Of a DNA stretch of 54,533 nucleotides, positions 9,730 through 17,578 are shown piece after piece. A program made the position numbers and the translations under genes. Positions within the stretch are counted from its first letter, which is position 1, and each line of letters begins with the position of its first letter. The notes below the pieces were generated by a model. The model had not been told where the DNA came from. It did not search any database and was given only the letters and a program-made list of their open reading frames with translations. Source of the stretch: Brevibacterium linens ATCC 9172 (GTDB lineage: Bacteria; Actinomycetota; Actinomycetes; Actinomycetales; Brevibacteriaceae); the NCBI RefSeq assembly GCF_900169165.1, contig NZ_FXYY01000022.1, positions 1-54,533 of the forward strand. Direction: 5' to 3'.

Positions 9730-10350
9730 TGACGATCACCTCTGACCTCGGAGAAAAACTGTTGAACGATCCTATCCGAGCACGGTCGGCGACTCAGAGC
9801 CACGGAGTGATCATCTCGCATTCCGGTCAGACTGTCGGGAGTACGCCCCTTCGTCGAACACAGTCGGACGACAGCGACGAATCCGCACGCCTCGGAATCC
9901 AAGTGGAACCCCTGTCACCAGCTTGTGAGGCAAGCGGTTGCAGCGGAAGCACTTGAACCTACGACCCGTGGGGGTCGTAGGTGCAGATCCTCAACCCGGT
10001 CGTCTCGGAATCCCTCGATTTCCCTCGTGGTGACGGGGTCTGGACGGTTCGCCTGCTCCGAGAGCGCAGTCGCTCATCGGCGGGCCTACCCTGGGTGATT
10101 CTGGTGGGTCTCCGGTGGGCGTCTGCGTTCATCTCGCCCGCCGCGGAGCAGCCGATCCCGGACGACTGCCAAGGCCTCCTGCGGGGACATGCCGTCCTCG
10201 ACAGCCCTCGCACCAGCACGGAATGTGTCATCCAGAGCCTCTTGCCGATAGAGCGTCAACCCTGGCGTTGCCCGGATCGCAGAAGCCGACATGCGAGCTG
10301 ATCGTACGTCGGATCGGTGATGAGGTCGTCGAGGGCCGCCTGCACCGCCC
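9730..10350. other. non-coding or decayed stretch with a perfect hairpin and a possible gene relic on the minus strand
   Basis: No intact gene is convincing here. ACCTACGACCC-GTGG-GGGTCGTAGGT (9957-9982) is a perfect 11-bp hairpin. On the minus strand, about 10350 down to 10090, a frame reading GPAGWAVQAALDDLITDP shifts by one base near 10300 into ATPGLTLYRQEALDDTFRAG and then VEDGMSPQEALAVVRDRLLR. This looks like the C-terminal part of a protein broken by a frameshift, of unrecognised family. It abuts the IS relic that follows. Confidence 0.35.
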
Positions 10351-10353
10351 AAC

Positions 10354-10899
10354 CGGCTGGTCCCGGGAATGGCTGCCGGAGCGGACTCGATCGATGACAT
10401 GAACATCCTCCGCCACGGCAGCATGAAGCATCTCTTCGACCGTGTCCACGCGCCCTCGACGCTGGGCTCGTTCCTGCGCTCATCTGCCTTCGGTCACGCC
10501 AGGCAACTCGACGCGATCTCCTCCCGCTACCTGACCACCCTCAACGAGCACACACCGCTGCTGCCTGCCAGCGAAGACACCGATTAAGCGATGGAGTTCG
10601 TCGATGTCGACGACACTGTCATCGATGTCAATACCGCGTCGGAGCAGGGAGCCGGGTTCGACTGCCAAGGCAGTCGTGGACTCAACGCACTGTCAGCCAC
10701 CACGACTCGAATCCGCTCTGGCACTTCGGTGTCGGTGCGCGGTGATTCGACGTACTACTCATCGACCGTGGCCAAAGCCGCCCACAGTGACGGGGCTCAT
10801 GTGTCGATCACAGTACGCGCGGTACCGTTCACCCCTTTCACCTCGATAAAGGCGCGGCATGCCACCGGTCGGTGGCGACGGTCGCGAAGATCAATGTGA
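10354..10899 (+). pseudogene. decayed IS1380-type transposase fragment
   Basis: The frame reads AGADSIDDMNILRHGSM, then APSTLGSFLRSSAFGHARQL, a TAA stop at 10585-10587, then EFVDVDDTVIDV, GLNALSATTT and DSTYYSSTVAKAAHSDGAH. These blocks match IS1380-family transposases in order (AGADSIDDM...LRHG, APSTLG.FLR, DVDDT with the first catalytic Asp, and the DSAYY region). The N-terminus is missing, a segment of the usual length between ATTT and DSTYY is deleted, and the C-terminus is lost. It is a relic with no activity expected. Terminal repeats were not found. Confidence 0.75.
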
Positions 10900-11035
10900 G
10901 CGAAGACTCCAGCATGTCGGCGCGTCCGACATAGATCGGATGGAGTCGTGACTTCTGGGGTCTCCGACAAACCGTCTGGCGAGAGTGTGACATCAATTTT
11001 GCCACCATCGAATGATGCAATGGCGCGGCTCTCCG

Positions 11036-11260
11036 TCAGTCATCAAGCTTTGTGGTCTTTCGTTGGCGCTGCTTCGCGTTCTTTCGTCCCAGCAGGCTTC
11101 CGCCGATCAATGCTGCACCTACAGCGGTTGCTCCTATTTGGAGTACGGTGAGCGTTGTGCCATCGGCGAGCCGGTTCAGGAGTCCGAAGTCGTCGCTCCA
11201 CAAGCCGCCGACTCCGTTGATCATCAGAACGATTCCGATGATTTCTACTACTGCTCGCAT
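11036..11260 (-). CDS. small membrane protein, 74 residues
   Basis: It starts at ATG (11258-11260) behind GAAAGGAAAG. Two hydrophobic segments (about residues 3-21 and 36-58) are joined by a short loop, and the C-terminus is strongly basic (GRKNAKQRQRKTTK). I do not recognise the family. It is downstream of, and on the same strand as, the lipoprotein gene, about 105 bp away, so the two may be co-transcribed. Confidence 0.6.
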   Translation of the reverse strand: MRAVVEIIGIVLMINGVGGLWSDDFGLLNRLADGTTLTVLQIGATAVGAALIGGSLLGRKNAKQRQRKTTKLDD

Positions 11261-11365
11261 GAGTTCTTTCCTTTCAGTGGTTGTTCTTCGGCCCGACCGT
11301 GACCGGCTCTGACCGTTGGCGGTGTATGGGTTGTGGGCTGATGGGTCTGCGGCTGTGAAAGTTCA

Positions 11366-11746
11366 TCAGTCCCGTTCGACTTGGAGGTCCTGTGGCACCT
11401 CGACTTCAAAGCGGGCGTCGCAGATCGCGATGCCGTGACACCCGGCATCGATCTCCAGGGTGTTGCCGTCGAGTTCCCACTTGAGCCGTTTGACGCCTGC
11501 CGTGTGCTCGAACCAGCGGGTGACCTGGATATCCGCACGGTCGGTTGCGATGACATCTGTGGCAACTTCATTCGTCTTGAGAATCAAGGTCTCGCCGGAC
11601 CAGGGGAAGGTCTTGGTCTCTGGATCGGCATTCGACGCTTCTGTGGTGCAGCCGACCAGGCCAAGTACTATGACGAGGGGCAAGGTAGCCGCGACAGGGA
11701 AGAACCTGTTGGCCGGTCGGATGGGGAGAGCGCGTGTCCTATTCAT
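11366..11746 (-). CDS. small lipoprotein
   Basis: A 126-residue protein with a signal peptide and lipobox LVGC (Cys33), followed by a beta-rich domain without recognised catalytic residues, ending PQDLQVERD. The start ATG (11744-11746) has AGGAG eight bases upstream; longer in-frame extensions lack a ribosome binding site and overlap the next gene. Two cysteines (103 and 109) may form a disulfide outside the membrane. The ending resembles the strand pattern of DUF4097-type adhesin-like proteins cut short, but that is only an impression. Confidence 0.65.
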   Translation of the reverse strand: MNRTRALPIRPANRFFPVAATLPLVIVLGLVGCTTEASNADPETKTFPWSGETLILKTNEVATDVIATDRADIQVTRWFEHTAGVKRLKWELDGNTLEIDAGCHGIAICDARFEVEVPQDLQVERD

Positions 11747-11814
11747 CGATAGTCTCCTGATAGTTCGGTGGGTGTCGACGGTCGGGGCAGCTCTGGATGA
11801 AGACGGCGTGTTGC

Positions 11815-12555
11815 TCATCCGCCGATCCACTCCAGCGCGGATATGGCTCGGAGGGCGAGGATCGCGCCGGCGATGCCGATGATCCATGCCGTCGTGGAGT
11901 GGGCATGCCGGGTGAGCCAGCGATCGAGCGTGCTCAGCGGCCCCTCGAGAGCGGAGTTGGCGATGCCTCGCCCGATCGTCAGGGCGAGAGCCGGGGCGAT
12001 CATGACGAGGCAGTACCCAGCCAGCAGGGCAGTGTCTCCGGGCCGACCCGGACCCTGGACGGTGATGATTCCGATTGCCGCGAGGTAGGGGACCATCGTC
12101 GCGGCTTCCGCTAGGACTGCGGTGGCCGCCAGTGCCATCAGGGTTGCTGTCGAGCGGGCCGAGCTCGCGCCCTCCCCCATCGCTTTCGCCCGCCACCGTG
12201 AGATGCGCCCTTCGCCGTTCGCCGCCCGTTCAGCGGCTCGTTCCCTCGCGCCCTTGTTGTCCATCCGGATGCTGATGACGAACAGGCCGACCCCGACTGC
12301 GAGCTGAACGATCAGGAAGGCATCTGAGGACTGCAGCCCTTTGACCGTGTCGATCAGCGCGGTGGCACCTGCGAGGAGAGCCACCCCGATGGCGAAGTAG
12401 GTCGCCGTCACAGTGAGCAGGAACAGCAGCACTCGCCCCGGGCGCATCCGGCCCGGTGCCAACAGCAGCCAGATGGGGATGAGCAGCGTGCCGAAGCTCA
12501 TGGAGTCGACCAATGCGAGCACGAGCAAGGTGCCCAGGCTTGTGGCGTCGGGCAT
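11815..12555 (-). CDS. GAP-family (Sap-like) integral membrane transporter
   Basis: A 246-residue protein with about six transmembrane helices and the N-terminal pattern LLVLALVDSMSFGTLLIPIW typical of the actinobacterial GAP/Sap (sulfolipid-addressing) family, relatives of LysE-type exporters. The cargo is unknown. The ATG start has GGGAGGG nine bases upstream. It is divergent from a TetR gene, and two copies of the presumed operator lie in the 85-bp intergenic space, so it is probably repressed by that TetR and released by an unknown ligand. Confidence 0.8.
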   Translation of the reverse strand: MPDATSLGTLLVLALVDSMSFGTLLIPIWLLLAPGRMRPGRVLLFLLTVTATYFAIGVALLAGATALIDTVKGLQSSDAFLIVQLAVGVGLFVISIRMDNKGARERAAERAANGEGRISRWRAKAMGEGASSARSTATLMALAATAVLAEAATMVPYLAAIGIITVQGPGRPGDTALLAGYCLVMIAPALALTIGRGIANSALEGPLSTLDRWLTRHAHSTTAWIIGIAGAILALRAISALEWIGG

Positions 12556-12580
12556 GGGCGACCCTCCCTTCTCTACGCAT

Positions 12581-12596
12581 TAGTACGAGTGTGCTT
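12581..12596. promoter_or_regulatory. degenerate TetR operator copy
   Basis: TAGTACGAGTGTGCTT matches the perfect palindrome at 12615-12630 at 12 of 16 positions and lies 26 bp upstream of the GAP transporter start on the opposite strand. It is probably a second, weaker site for the same regulator. Confidence 0.45.
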
Positions 12597-12614
12597 CTAT
12601 TGCTGACGCCAGCG

Positions 12615-12630
12615 TAGCACGACCGTGCTA
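12615..12630. promoter_or_regulatory. TetR operator, copy 1
   Basis: TAGCACGACCGTGCTA is a 7+2+7 perfect inverted repeat lying 10 bp before the TetR ATG and 60 bp from the divergent transporter gene. The same 16-mer occurs at 13685-13700. A site this close to the start, without a visible ribosome binding site, suggests a leaderless autoregulated transcript. Confidence 0.75.
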
Positions 12631-12640
12631 GAGTGTGCAT

Positions 12641-13249
12641 ATGCCTCGGACAATGGACAGGGATGCACGCAAAGCTCAGCTCGCCGAAGCGGTCTGGCAG
12701 GTAATCCTCGATCAGGGCATTTCGGCGGTGTCGGTCCGCACGGTCGCCGAGCGAGCCGGTGTCGCCGTAGGCTCCCTCAGGCACGTCTTTCCGACACGCG
12801 CGGAACTCGTGCAGTTCTCCGCCGAACTCATGATGGAACGTGCGACTGAACGCCTTCTCGCCACCACGCCCCGAGATGACCCGCGCGAGTACGCGCTTGC
12901 GATCATCACGAACGTCCTCCCTCTCGACTCGGACAGCCGAGCCGAATACGAGGTCAACCTCGCGCTCCTCGCGGAGCGCGCTGCGGTGCCGAGCCTGCAG
13001 CAGGTGAGCTTCGACGCACATCAGCAGCTCGCCGACCTCTGCACCCGTCTCGTCGAGATGCTGACAGGGCAGGCGGGGACGCCGGACGGGGCACCACGGG
13101 CGCGTCGACTCCACACCCTGATTGACGGGCTCGCGTTCCACCTGTTCCACCAGCCCGCCCACGGCGATGCCACCTGGGCGCTCGACATCATCCAGGACGA
13201 GCTGACCGCTACCGCCGGCGATGCGAACAACGACGGAGCCTCGCGCTGA
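12641..13249 (+). CDS. TetR-family transcriptional regulator
   Basis: A 202-residue regulator. The N-terminal helix-turn-helix reads ISAVSVRTVAERAGVAVGSL, followed by RHVFPTRAELV, the standard TetR pattern at about residues 25-60. The C-terminal ligand domain is unassigned. A GTG two codons earlier (12635) is possible, but the ATG at 12641 gives the usual N-terminus. It is divergent from the GAP transporter, with an operator 10 bp upstream, so autorepression and control of the transporter are likely. Confidence 0.88.
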   Translation: MPRTMDRDARKAQLAEAVWQVILDQGISAVSVRTVAERAGVAVGSLRHVFPTRAELVQFSAELMMERATERLLATTPRDDPREYALAIITNVLPLDSDSRAEYEVNLALLAERAAVPSLQQVSFDAHQQLADLCTRLVEMLTGQAGTPDGAPRARRLHTLIDGLAFHLFHQPAHGDATWALDIIQDELTATAGDANNDGASR

Positions 13250-13299
13250 GCCAACAGCCCTCGCTGAGCTCCTTCAGTCGCGAGTCGTGAATCGGGTAG

Positions 13300-13608
13300 C
13301 TATTTCGCAACGAGCAGCTCGGCCCATCGGGACCTGTAATCGGGGTGGTCACTCCACGTCGCCGCAAGAGCCGCCAGGAGCTGATCACTGAAACGGGCGG
13401 CTTCCGTCTCGGCATCGGCGCCGAACACATACTCGCCCGCCTTGACCAGTGCGCTGGTGCCGGTGATCCAGGACATCAGGTCGCCGTCTGCGCCGGCCCT
13501 GCGCATCTGCCGCGTGATCCTGAGGATGTGCTCATAGGCCTGCAGCACCTCGGTAGGAAGGCCCTCCTCGACAAGCCGGTCTTCCACGAAGCTCATCAGA
13601 TCGCTCAT
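13300..13608 (-). CDS. 102-residue hypothetical protein, probable TetR-regulon member
   Basis: A mostly helical, acidic protein starting MSDLMSFVEDRLVEEGLPTE and ending SRWAELLVAK; no domain recognised. It is convergent with the TetR gene (50 bp apart). A second perfect copy of the TetR operator lies 77 bp upstream of its start, which links it by regulation to the GAP transporter. No signal peptide or membrane segment is visible. Confidence 0.65.
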   Translation of the reverse strand: MSDLMSFVEDRLVEEGLPTEVLQAYEHILRITRQMRRAGADGDLMSWITGTSALVKAGEYVFGADAETEAARFSDQLLAALAATWSDHPDYRSRWAELLVAK

Positions 13609-14026
13609 TGCACAACCTCCCCGACATCAACTGCAGACCCCTGAGGATGCAAACGGCACGCCTCGGGGTGGACAGACCCCAGCCTAGCACGACCGTGCTA
13701 GTTTGAGCGTGCGTGAGACCGTGTCATGTTCAGGGCCCTTGTGCACAAGGAGGACTCGACGATCTCGGCGATCTTCCTGCAGGCGAATCCGAACGGCAGT
13801 GCGTGAACCCGAGCGCGGAGCCGGCTCGGTCGGATTGCTGGACCCCGGTTCTTGATACACTGCAGGCAGGGTTGCTCGATGGGCCTGCCGCCCGCGCCGA
13901 GATTCTCGGTCCGGTGAACACATCGAATGCATCTCCTGCCAGAGGTTCTCGTGACTGTCACGGTGCCCCGGACGGCAACGCGGGCACCGACCACGCCGGC
14001 GGCACCAAGAGAGCGATGAACAACTC
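13609..14026. other. 418-bp intergenic stretch carrying an operator
   Basis: Apart from the operator at 13685-13700, I see no convincing gene. A 109-codon plus-strand frame (13713-14042) has no ribosome binding site and overlaps the following start out of frame, and minus-strand frames lack coding-like codon use. Confidence 0.4.
13685..13700. promoter_or_regulatory. TetR operator, copy 2
   Basis: It has the same 16 bases as copy 1 (TAGCACGACCGTGCTA), here extended to an 18-bp dyad by flanking C and G. It is located in the divergent space between the 102-residue gene (minus strand) and the VOC-family gene (plus strand), so it could act on either. Confidence 0.75.
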
Positions 14027-14557
14027 ATGCACCTCACCCTGAACGATGCCAAGACAGCCGCGCGGACGCTGCGACGATGCCTGGCTGCCGCCGACGCCAC
14101 CATCAGTCACAGCCGCGCCCTGGAAATCGTCGCGCAACAGCTCGGCTTCACCGACTGGAACACCGCATCGGCTCGGCTATCCGCCGTGCACTCCGGTACG
14201 GGCGTTTCGGTTCCGGTGCTCCGCATCCACGACGCAGCTCTCGCCCGAGATTTCTACCTGGACTACCTGGGCTTCACCGTCGAGTGGGAGCACCGCTTCG
14301 AGCCCGGGATGCCCTTGTACCTGCGAATACATCGCGACGAGACGACTCTCGACCTCTCTGAACATCACGGCGATGGCACGCCAGGAACCGTGGTCTGGGT
14401 GCCCGTGGTCAACGCTGCCGCTCTCCTCGCCGAGATCTCTGCACGACCGCACCCACGCCTCAGCCCCGGCATCGACCGCCACGCTCCCGGTGGACCCACG
14501 GTCGAGGTCACGGACCCTTTCGGCAACGTCATGCGCTTCTGTGAGACGATCGAGTGA
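14027..14557 (+). CDS. VOC/glyoxalase-superfamily protein
   Basis: A 176-residue protein in two parts. An N-terminal helical region contains ISHSRALEIVAQQLGFTDWN, a pattern found ahead of some glyoxalase-like proteins. A VOC fold follows, with SVPVLRIHDAALARDFYLDY at its start and VEVTDPFGNVMRFCE at its end. Members include bleomycin-resistance-like binding proteins and metal-dependent dioxygenases or isomerases; the substrate cannot be told here. The start has no strong ribosome binding site. Confidence 0.8.
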   Translation: MHLTLNDAKTAARTLRRCLAAADATISHSRALEIVAQQLGFTDWNTASARLSAVHSGTGVSVPVLRIHDAALARDFYLDYLGFTVEWEHRFEPGMPLYLRIHRDETTLDLSEHHGDGTPGTVVWVPVVNAAALLAEISARPHPRLSPGIDRHAPGGPTVEVTDPFGNVMRFCETIE

Positions 14558-14761
14558 CTCGGGCCCCTGAGCGGCAGAAGACCACCTGAGCGAAGCAGGA
14601 GCTGCGCACGTCACGACCTCGCCAGCACTGCAGTCGTTGTCGCCGCAGTTGAGTTAGGGCCGGCGCCCGCCGTTGGTCTGCTTCACTCGCCCCTCGCCGA
14701 CACCGCAGGCAGCAGTCGTGCCGTGCCGAACCAACTTCAGCAGTCAGCGTCGAAACGATAG

Positions 14762-14797
14762 ATGCATAATCATCTAGATGTGTAGTAGACTATCGTC
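14762..14797 (+). promoter_or_regulatory. promoter/operator of the PadR-ABC operon
   Basis: An AT-rich patch in a GC-rich setting holds the palindrome CATCTAGATG and a TAGACT-like -10 element immediately before the PadR ATG. The edges GATAG and CTATC form an outer dyad. Confidence 0.45.
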
Positions 14798-15346
14798 ATG
14801 GAGCTGAAACATGCGATCCTCGGTCTGCTGTCGATTCGTTCGCTGAGCGGCTACGACTTGAGCCGCGCCTTCGCCGGCACCGTGGCGCACTTCTGGCATG
14901 CCGACCGATCCCAGATCTATCGGACACTGGACAGACTCAGCGCGTCCGGGGCGATCACGACCGAGGTGGTTCCGCAGGACGGGAAACCCGACCGCAAGGT
15001 GCACTCCCTCACCGACGCAGGGCATCAGGAACTGACCGACTGGCTGTCATCCCCCGTGGAGGCAGACCAGCCCAAGGAGCCGTTCCTCGCCCGGCTGTTC
15101 TTTGCGACCCCGATCGGCCGCGATGGAGTGCAGCGACTGCTCGACGAGCGAGACCGACAGGTGAACGACTCGTTGACCGAACTGGCCTCGATCACGATCG
15201 AAGACGATGACATGAGAGCGCTGTTGCAGAAGGCGACTCTGCGCAACGGCCTCCTCCACGCCAGGGCCGAACGGGAATGGCTGCGCGAGACGCGACAGCT
15301 TCTCGGAATAGCCGAGCCACCCCAGAACCCGGAGGAGCGACCATGA
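14798..15346 (+). CDS. PadR-family transcriptional regulator
   Basis: A 182-residue protein with the PadR winged-helix start MELKHAILGLLSIRSLSGYD, the DNA-contact segment QIYRTLDRLSASGAI, and a C-terminal helical (Vir-like) dimerisation domain. It begins 62 bp before an ABC-2 exporter operon on the same strand, the usual setting for PadR proteins that sense an exporter's substrate. The ATG has no ribosome binding site and sits just after an AT-rich dyad region (CATCTAGATG at 14771-14780), consistent with a leaderless, autoregulated transcript. Confidence 0.88.
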   Translation: MELKHAILGLLSIRSLSGYDLSRAFAGTVAHFWHADRSQIYRTLDRLSASGAITTEVVPQDGKPDRKVHSLTDAGHQELTDWLSSPVEADQPKEPFLARLFFATPIGRDGVQRLLDERDRQVNDSLTELASITIEDDDMRALLQKATLRNGLLHARAEREWLRETRQLLGIAEPPQNPEERP

Positions 15347-15407
15347 CCAGAAGAAGCACTCATACCGCCCCGACTGAGCACGATCCGCGGCCAGAGAGGA
15401 AATTAGC

Positions 15408-16157
15408 ATGACAGATACGACTCCGCCTCTGGCCGTTGAAGCCCAGCAGCTGGTCAAGCGATACAAGAACAAGGCAGCGGTCGATAGCGTCAACCTGCAA
15501 GTCCCTGCCGGAGAGACCTTCGGTGTACTGGGAACAAATGGGGCGGGCAAGACCACCACGATGGAGATGATCGCCGGGTTGCGCAAGCCCGACGATGGCT
15601 CGGTTCGGATTCTGGGCTTGGATCCTTTCACCGACCGATCCGAGGTCCGTCAGGTGCTCGGCGTTCAGCTGCAGCACGCAAATCTGCATGATGCGTTGAC
15701 GGCTCGTGAGCTCGTGGACCTCTACCGCAGCTTCTATCCGGACCCCCTGGACGCTCACCAGGCCTTGGCCATGGTCGAGCTGCAGGAGAAAGCCAGAACT
15801 CGCTTCAGCAATCTCTCCGGCGGACAGATGCAGCGCCTCTCGATTGCTTTGGCGCTGGTGGGTCAGCCACAGGTGGTGATCCTCGATGAACTGACCACCG
15901 GGCTGGATCCTGTGGCCCGGCGTCGAGTGTGGTCGACGATCGAGGCCCTTCAAGACCAGACGGTGATTCTCGTCAGTCATGCCATGGATGAAGTCGAACG
16001 ACTCTGTGACCGGGTGGCGCTCATCGATGCCGGGCGCGTCATCGCCCAGGGCACCCCGGATGATCTGAAGGCTCAGGCCTCAGCGGCGACCCTGGAGGAT
16101 GCCTTCGTGAAGCTGACCGGCAGAGCGCTTCCGAACGAGGAGGACCACGGCCGATGA
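15408..16157 (+). CDS. ABC transporter ATP-binding protein (ABC-2 exporter)
   Basis: A 249-residue ATPase with Walker A GTNGAGKTTT (about residues 43-52), signature LSGGQMQR, Walker B VVILDELTTGLDP and the H-loop in LVSHAMDEV. The C-terminal part resembles drug and daunorubicin-type exporter ATPases. It overlaps the permease start by four bases (ATGA), so the two are translationally coupled. It likely powers export of the molecule sensed by the PadR regulator. Confidence 0.92.
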   Translation: MTDTTPPLAVEAQQLVKRYKNKAAVDSVNLQVPAGETFGVLGTNGAGKTTTMEMIAGLRKPDDGSVRILGLDPFTDRSEVRQVLGVQLQHANLHDALTARELVDLYRSFYPDPLDAHQALAMVELQEKARTRFSNLSGGQMQRLSIALALVGQPQVVILDELTTGLDPVARRRVWSTIEALQDQTVILVSHAMDEVERLCDRVALIDAGRVIAQGTPDDLKAQASAATLEDAFVKLTGRALPNEEDHGR

Positions 16158-16939
16158 GCACCATGACCATGCCTACCGTTCATGCCCGCCGGCCAGGGCC
16201 CAGCGCCTGGATGCGGATGGTCCAGGCCGAAGCCAAGATGATCACCCGCTCTACGGCCAACCTCATCGTTCCGCTGGGCCTTCCCATCCTGCTGCTGGTG
16301 ATGCAGGGCCTGAGAACTGACGACCTCAGTCAGCAAGTGGCTCCTGGCGTCACCGCGATGGACTACTACGCACTGCCAGTCGTGCTGAGCATCGTGGTGA
16401 CCTATATAGGGGTGATGAACTTCCCCAGTTTCCTCTCGACGTACCGCAAGACCAAAGTTCTGCGCCGCCTGGCGGTCACCCCTGCTTCTCCAGCCATGGT
16501 CATGGTGGCGCAGATGGTGGTCGGCCTGGTTCAGGTGCTCGTGGGCATCGCCCTCGCCTTCGGGGTCGCGATGTTGTTCTTCGATGCCAGTCTCCCCGCC
16601 GATACGTTCACGGCCCTGCTGGTGCTGCTGACGTGCTGCGTGTCGATGTACGCATTGGGCATGATCGTGGCCTCAGTGGCTCCCACGCCGAACACGGCTG
16701 CGGCTATCGGCTTGATCGCGTTCTTCGCTATGGCCGCGCTCGGCGGCATGTTCGGCCCCATGGAGAACCTGCCCGATCAGTTGGCTGAAATCGGCTCGTG
16801 GCTGCCTTTCGGCGCTGCCGTCGAAGCGTTCCAGTCCACCTGGATCGGCGAGACAGTGGACTGGGAGAACTGGGTCACCCTAGGAGCCACCACCGTCCTC
16901 GGCGTCGGTGTAGCGTCCGCGTTATTCCGGTGGGAATGA
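16154..16939 (+). CDS. ABC-2 type transporter permease
   Basis: A 261-residue membrane protein with about six transmembrane helices and the ABC-2 block FPSFLSTYRKTKVLRRLAVT ahead of the second helix. It is the partner of the preceding ATPase. No terminator is obvious directly after the stop. Confidence 0.9.
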   Translation: MSTMTMPTVHARRPGPSAWMRMVQAEAKMITRSTANLIVPLGLPILLLVMQGLRTDDLSQQVAPGVTAMDYYALPVVLSIVVTYIGVMNFPSFLSTYRKTKVLRRLAVTPASPAMVMVAQMVVGLVQVLVGIALAFGVAMLFFDASLPADTFTALLVLLTCCVSMYALGMIVASVAPTPNTAAAIGLIAFFAMAALGGMFGPMENLPDQLAEIGSWLPFGAAVEAFQSTWIGETVDWENWVTLGATTVLGVGVASALFRWE

Positions 16940-17374
16940 TCAGGTAAGCGTCGTTGATAAACCGCCACCGACTGCTGGCCTGCCTCCCAAGAGGCGACTC
17001 AGGCCTGCGGACGGGCCGAAGCAACCATTCAGGCGGGCTGAAAATGATCAAGGATACGAAATCGGATACCCGGCAGAACGAGGGTTCCGGCGTGTCCTGC
17101 CGCCGATGCCAAGTGGCGCGACTTCGCCGGCAGGCCCATCCCGAGTTTCCTGCGGCGGACATTGTCGTTCCCACGTCGTGGGTGGGTACGTGCCACTCGC
17201 GTGCCGCTGTGAATGGGTGTTGATGTGCATCGTCGTCCTCTCCTGTCGTCCCGGAGAGGGCACGAGGAAGCCCCGGACCTGCGAAAACTCGCAGATCCGG
17301 GGCCCTTGACTACCCCCGAGCGGTCAAGAGGGGACTGGTATCTCTAGAAGTCCCAGTTCTTGTTCTCTCGGGAT
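16940..17374. other. intergenic stretch with a hairpin at the left edge of the defence island
   Basis: No convincing gene. GCCCCGGACCTGCG pairs with CGCAGATCCGGGGC (17270-17303, one mismatch), an intrinsic-terminator-like stem for minus-strand transcription. A related stem stands at 28623-28655 beside the second copy of the direct repeat. Confidence 0.5.
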
Positions 17375-17472
17375 GCCCAGTCCTCGTCCTCCCTGATGAG
17401 AGGCGGAAATCCTGCGGATCCTCCAACTCCAATGGCCGCTCGTGCCATCTACGTGCCACTCGCGATCGAAGC
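17375..17472. repeat. left copy of the 98-bp direct repeat flanking the defence island
   Basis: It matches 28703-28801 with about four substitutions and one indel. Weaker similarity continues for about 55 bp to the right (CGCTGCCGTCGCACATGCCC against CGCTGTTGTCGCACAGCCCA) and across the hairpin to the left. On the minus strand both copies can read an acidic C-terminus such as PPLIREDEDW followed by a stop, so the block may be the 3' end of a duplicated or target gene. In this copy a frame from ATG 17453 reads MARAAIGVGGSAGF onward. Confidence 0.7.
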
Positions 17473-17578
17473 CCCTCTCGCCGACAAGATCGCTGCCGTC
17501 GCACATGCCCAGCTTACCGCCGGGCGGCTCCATCCGCACGGGAACGACGAGACTCATAGATAGTCCCCGCGTAGCCAA

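Noticed and set aside
9879..9982. tRNA-like text on the minus strand (GTAGGTTCAAGT and GTGACAGGGGTTC, anticodon-like CAC region)
   Set aside because: The T-loop-like pieces do not pair with acceptor or T-stem partners, and no cloverleaf can be folded; at best a decayed tRNA or attachment-site relic.
11747..12196. A longer lipoprotein frame reaching into the GAP transporter gene
   Set aside because: The extension has no signal peptide at its start and is out of frame with the transporter; the lipobox needs the ATG at 11746.
13713..14042. A 109-codon plus-strand gene
   Set aside because: It has no ribosome binding site and no family-like text, and overlaps the VOC gene start in another frame.
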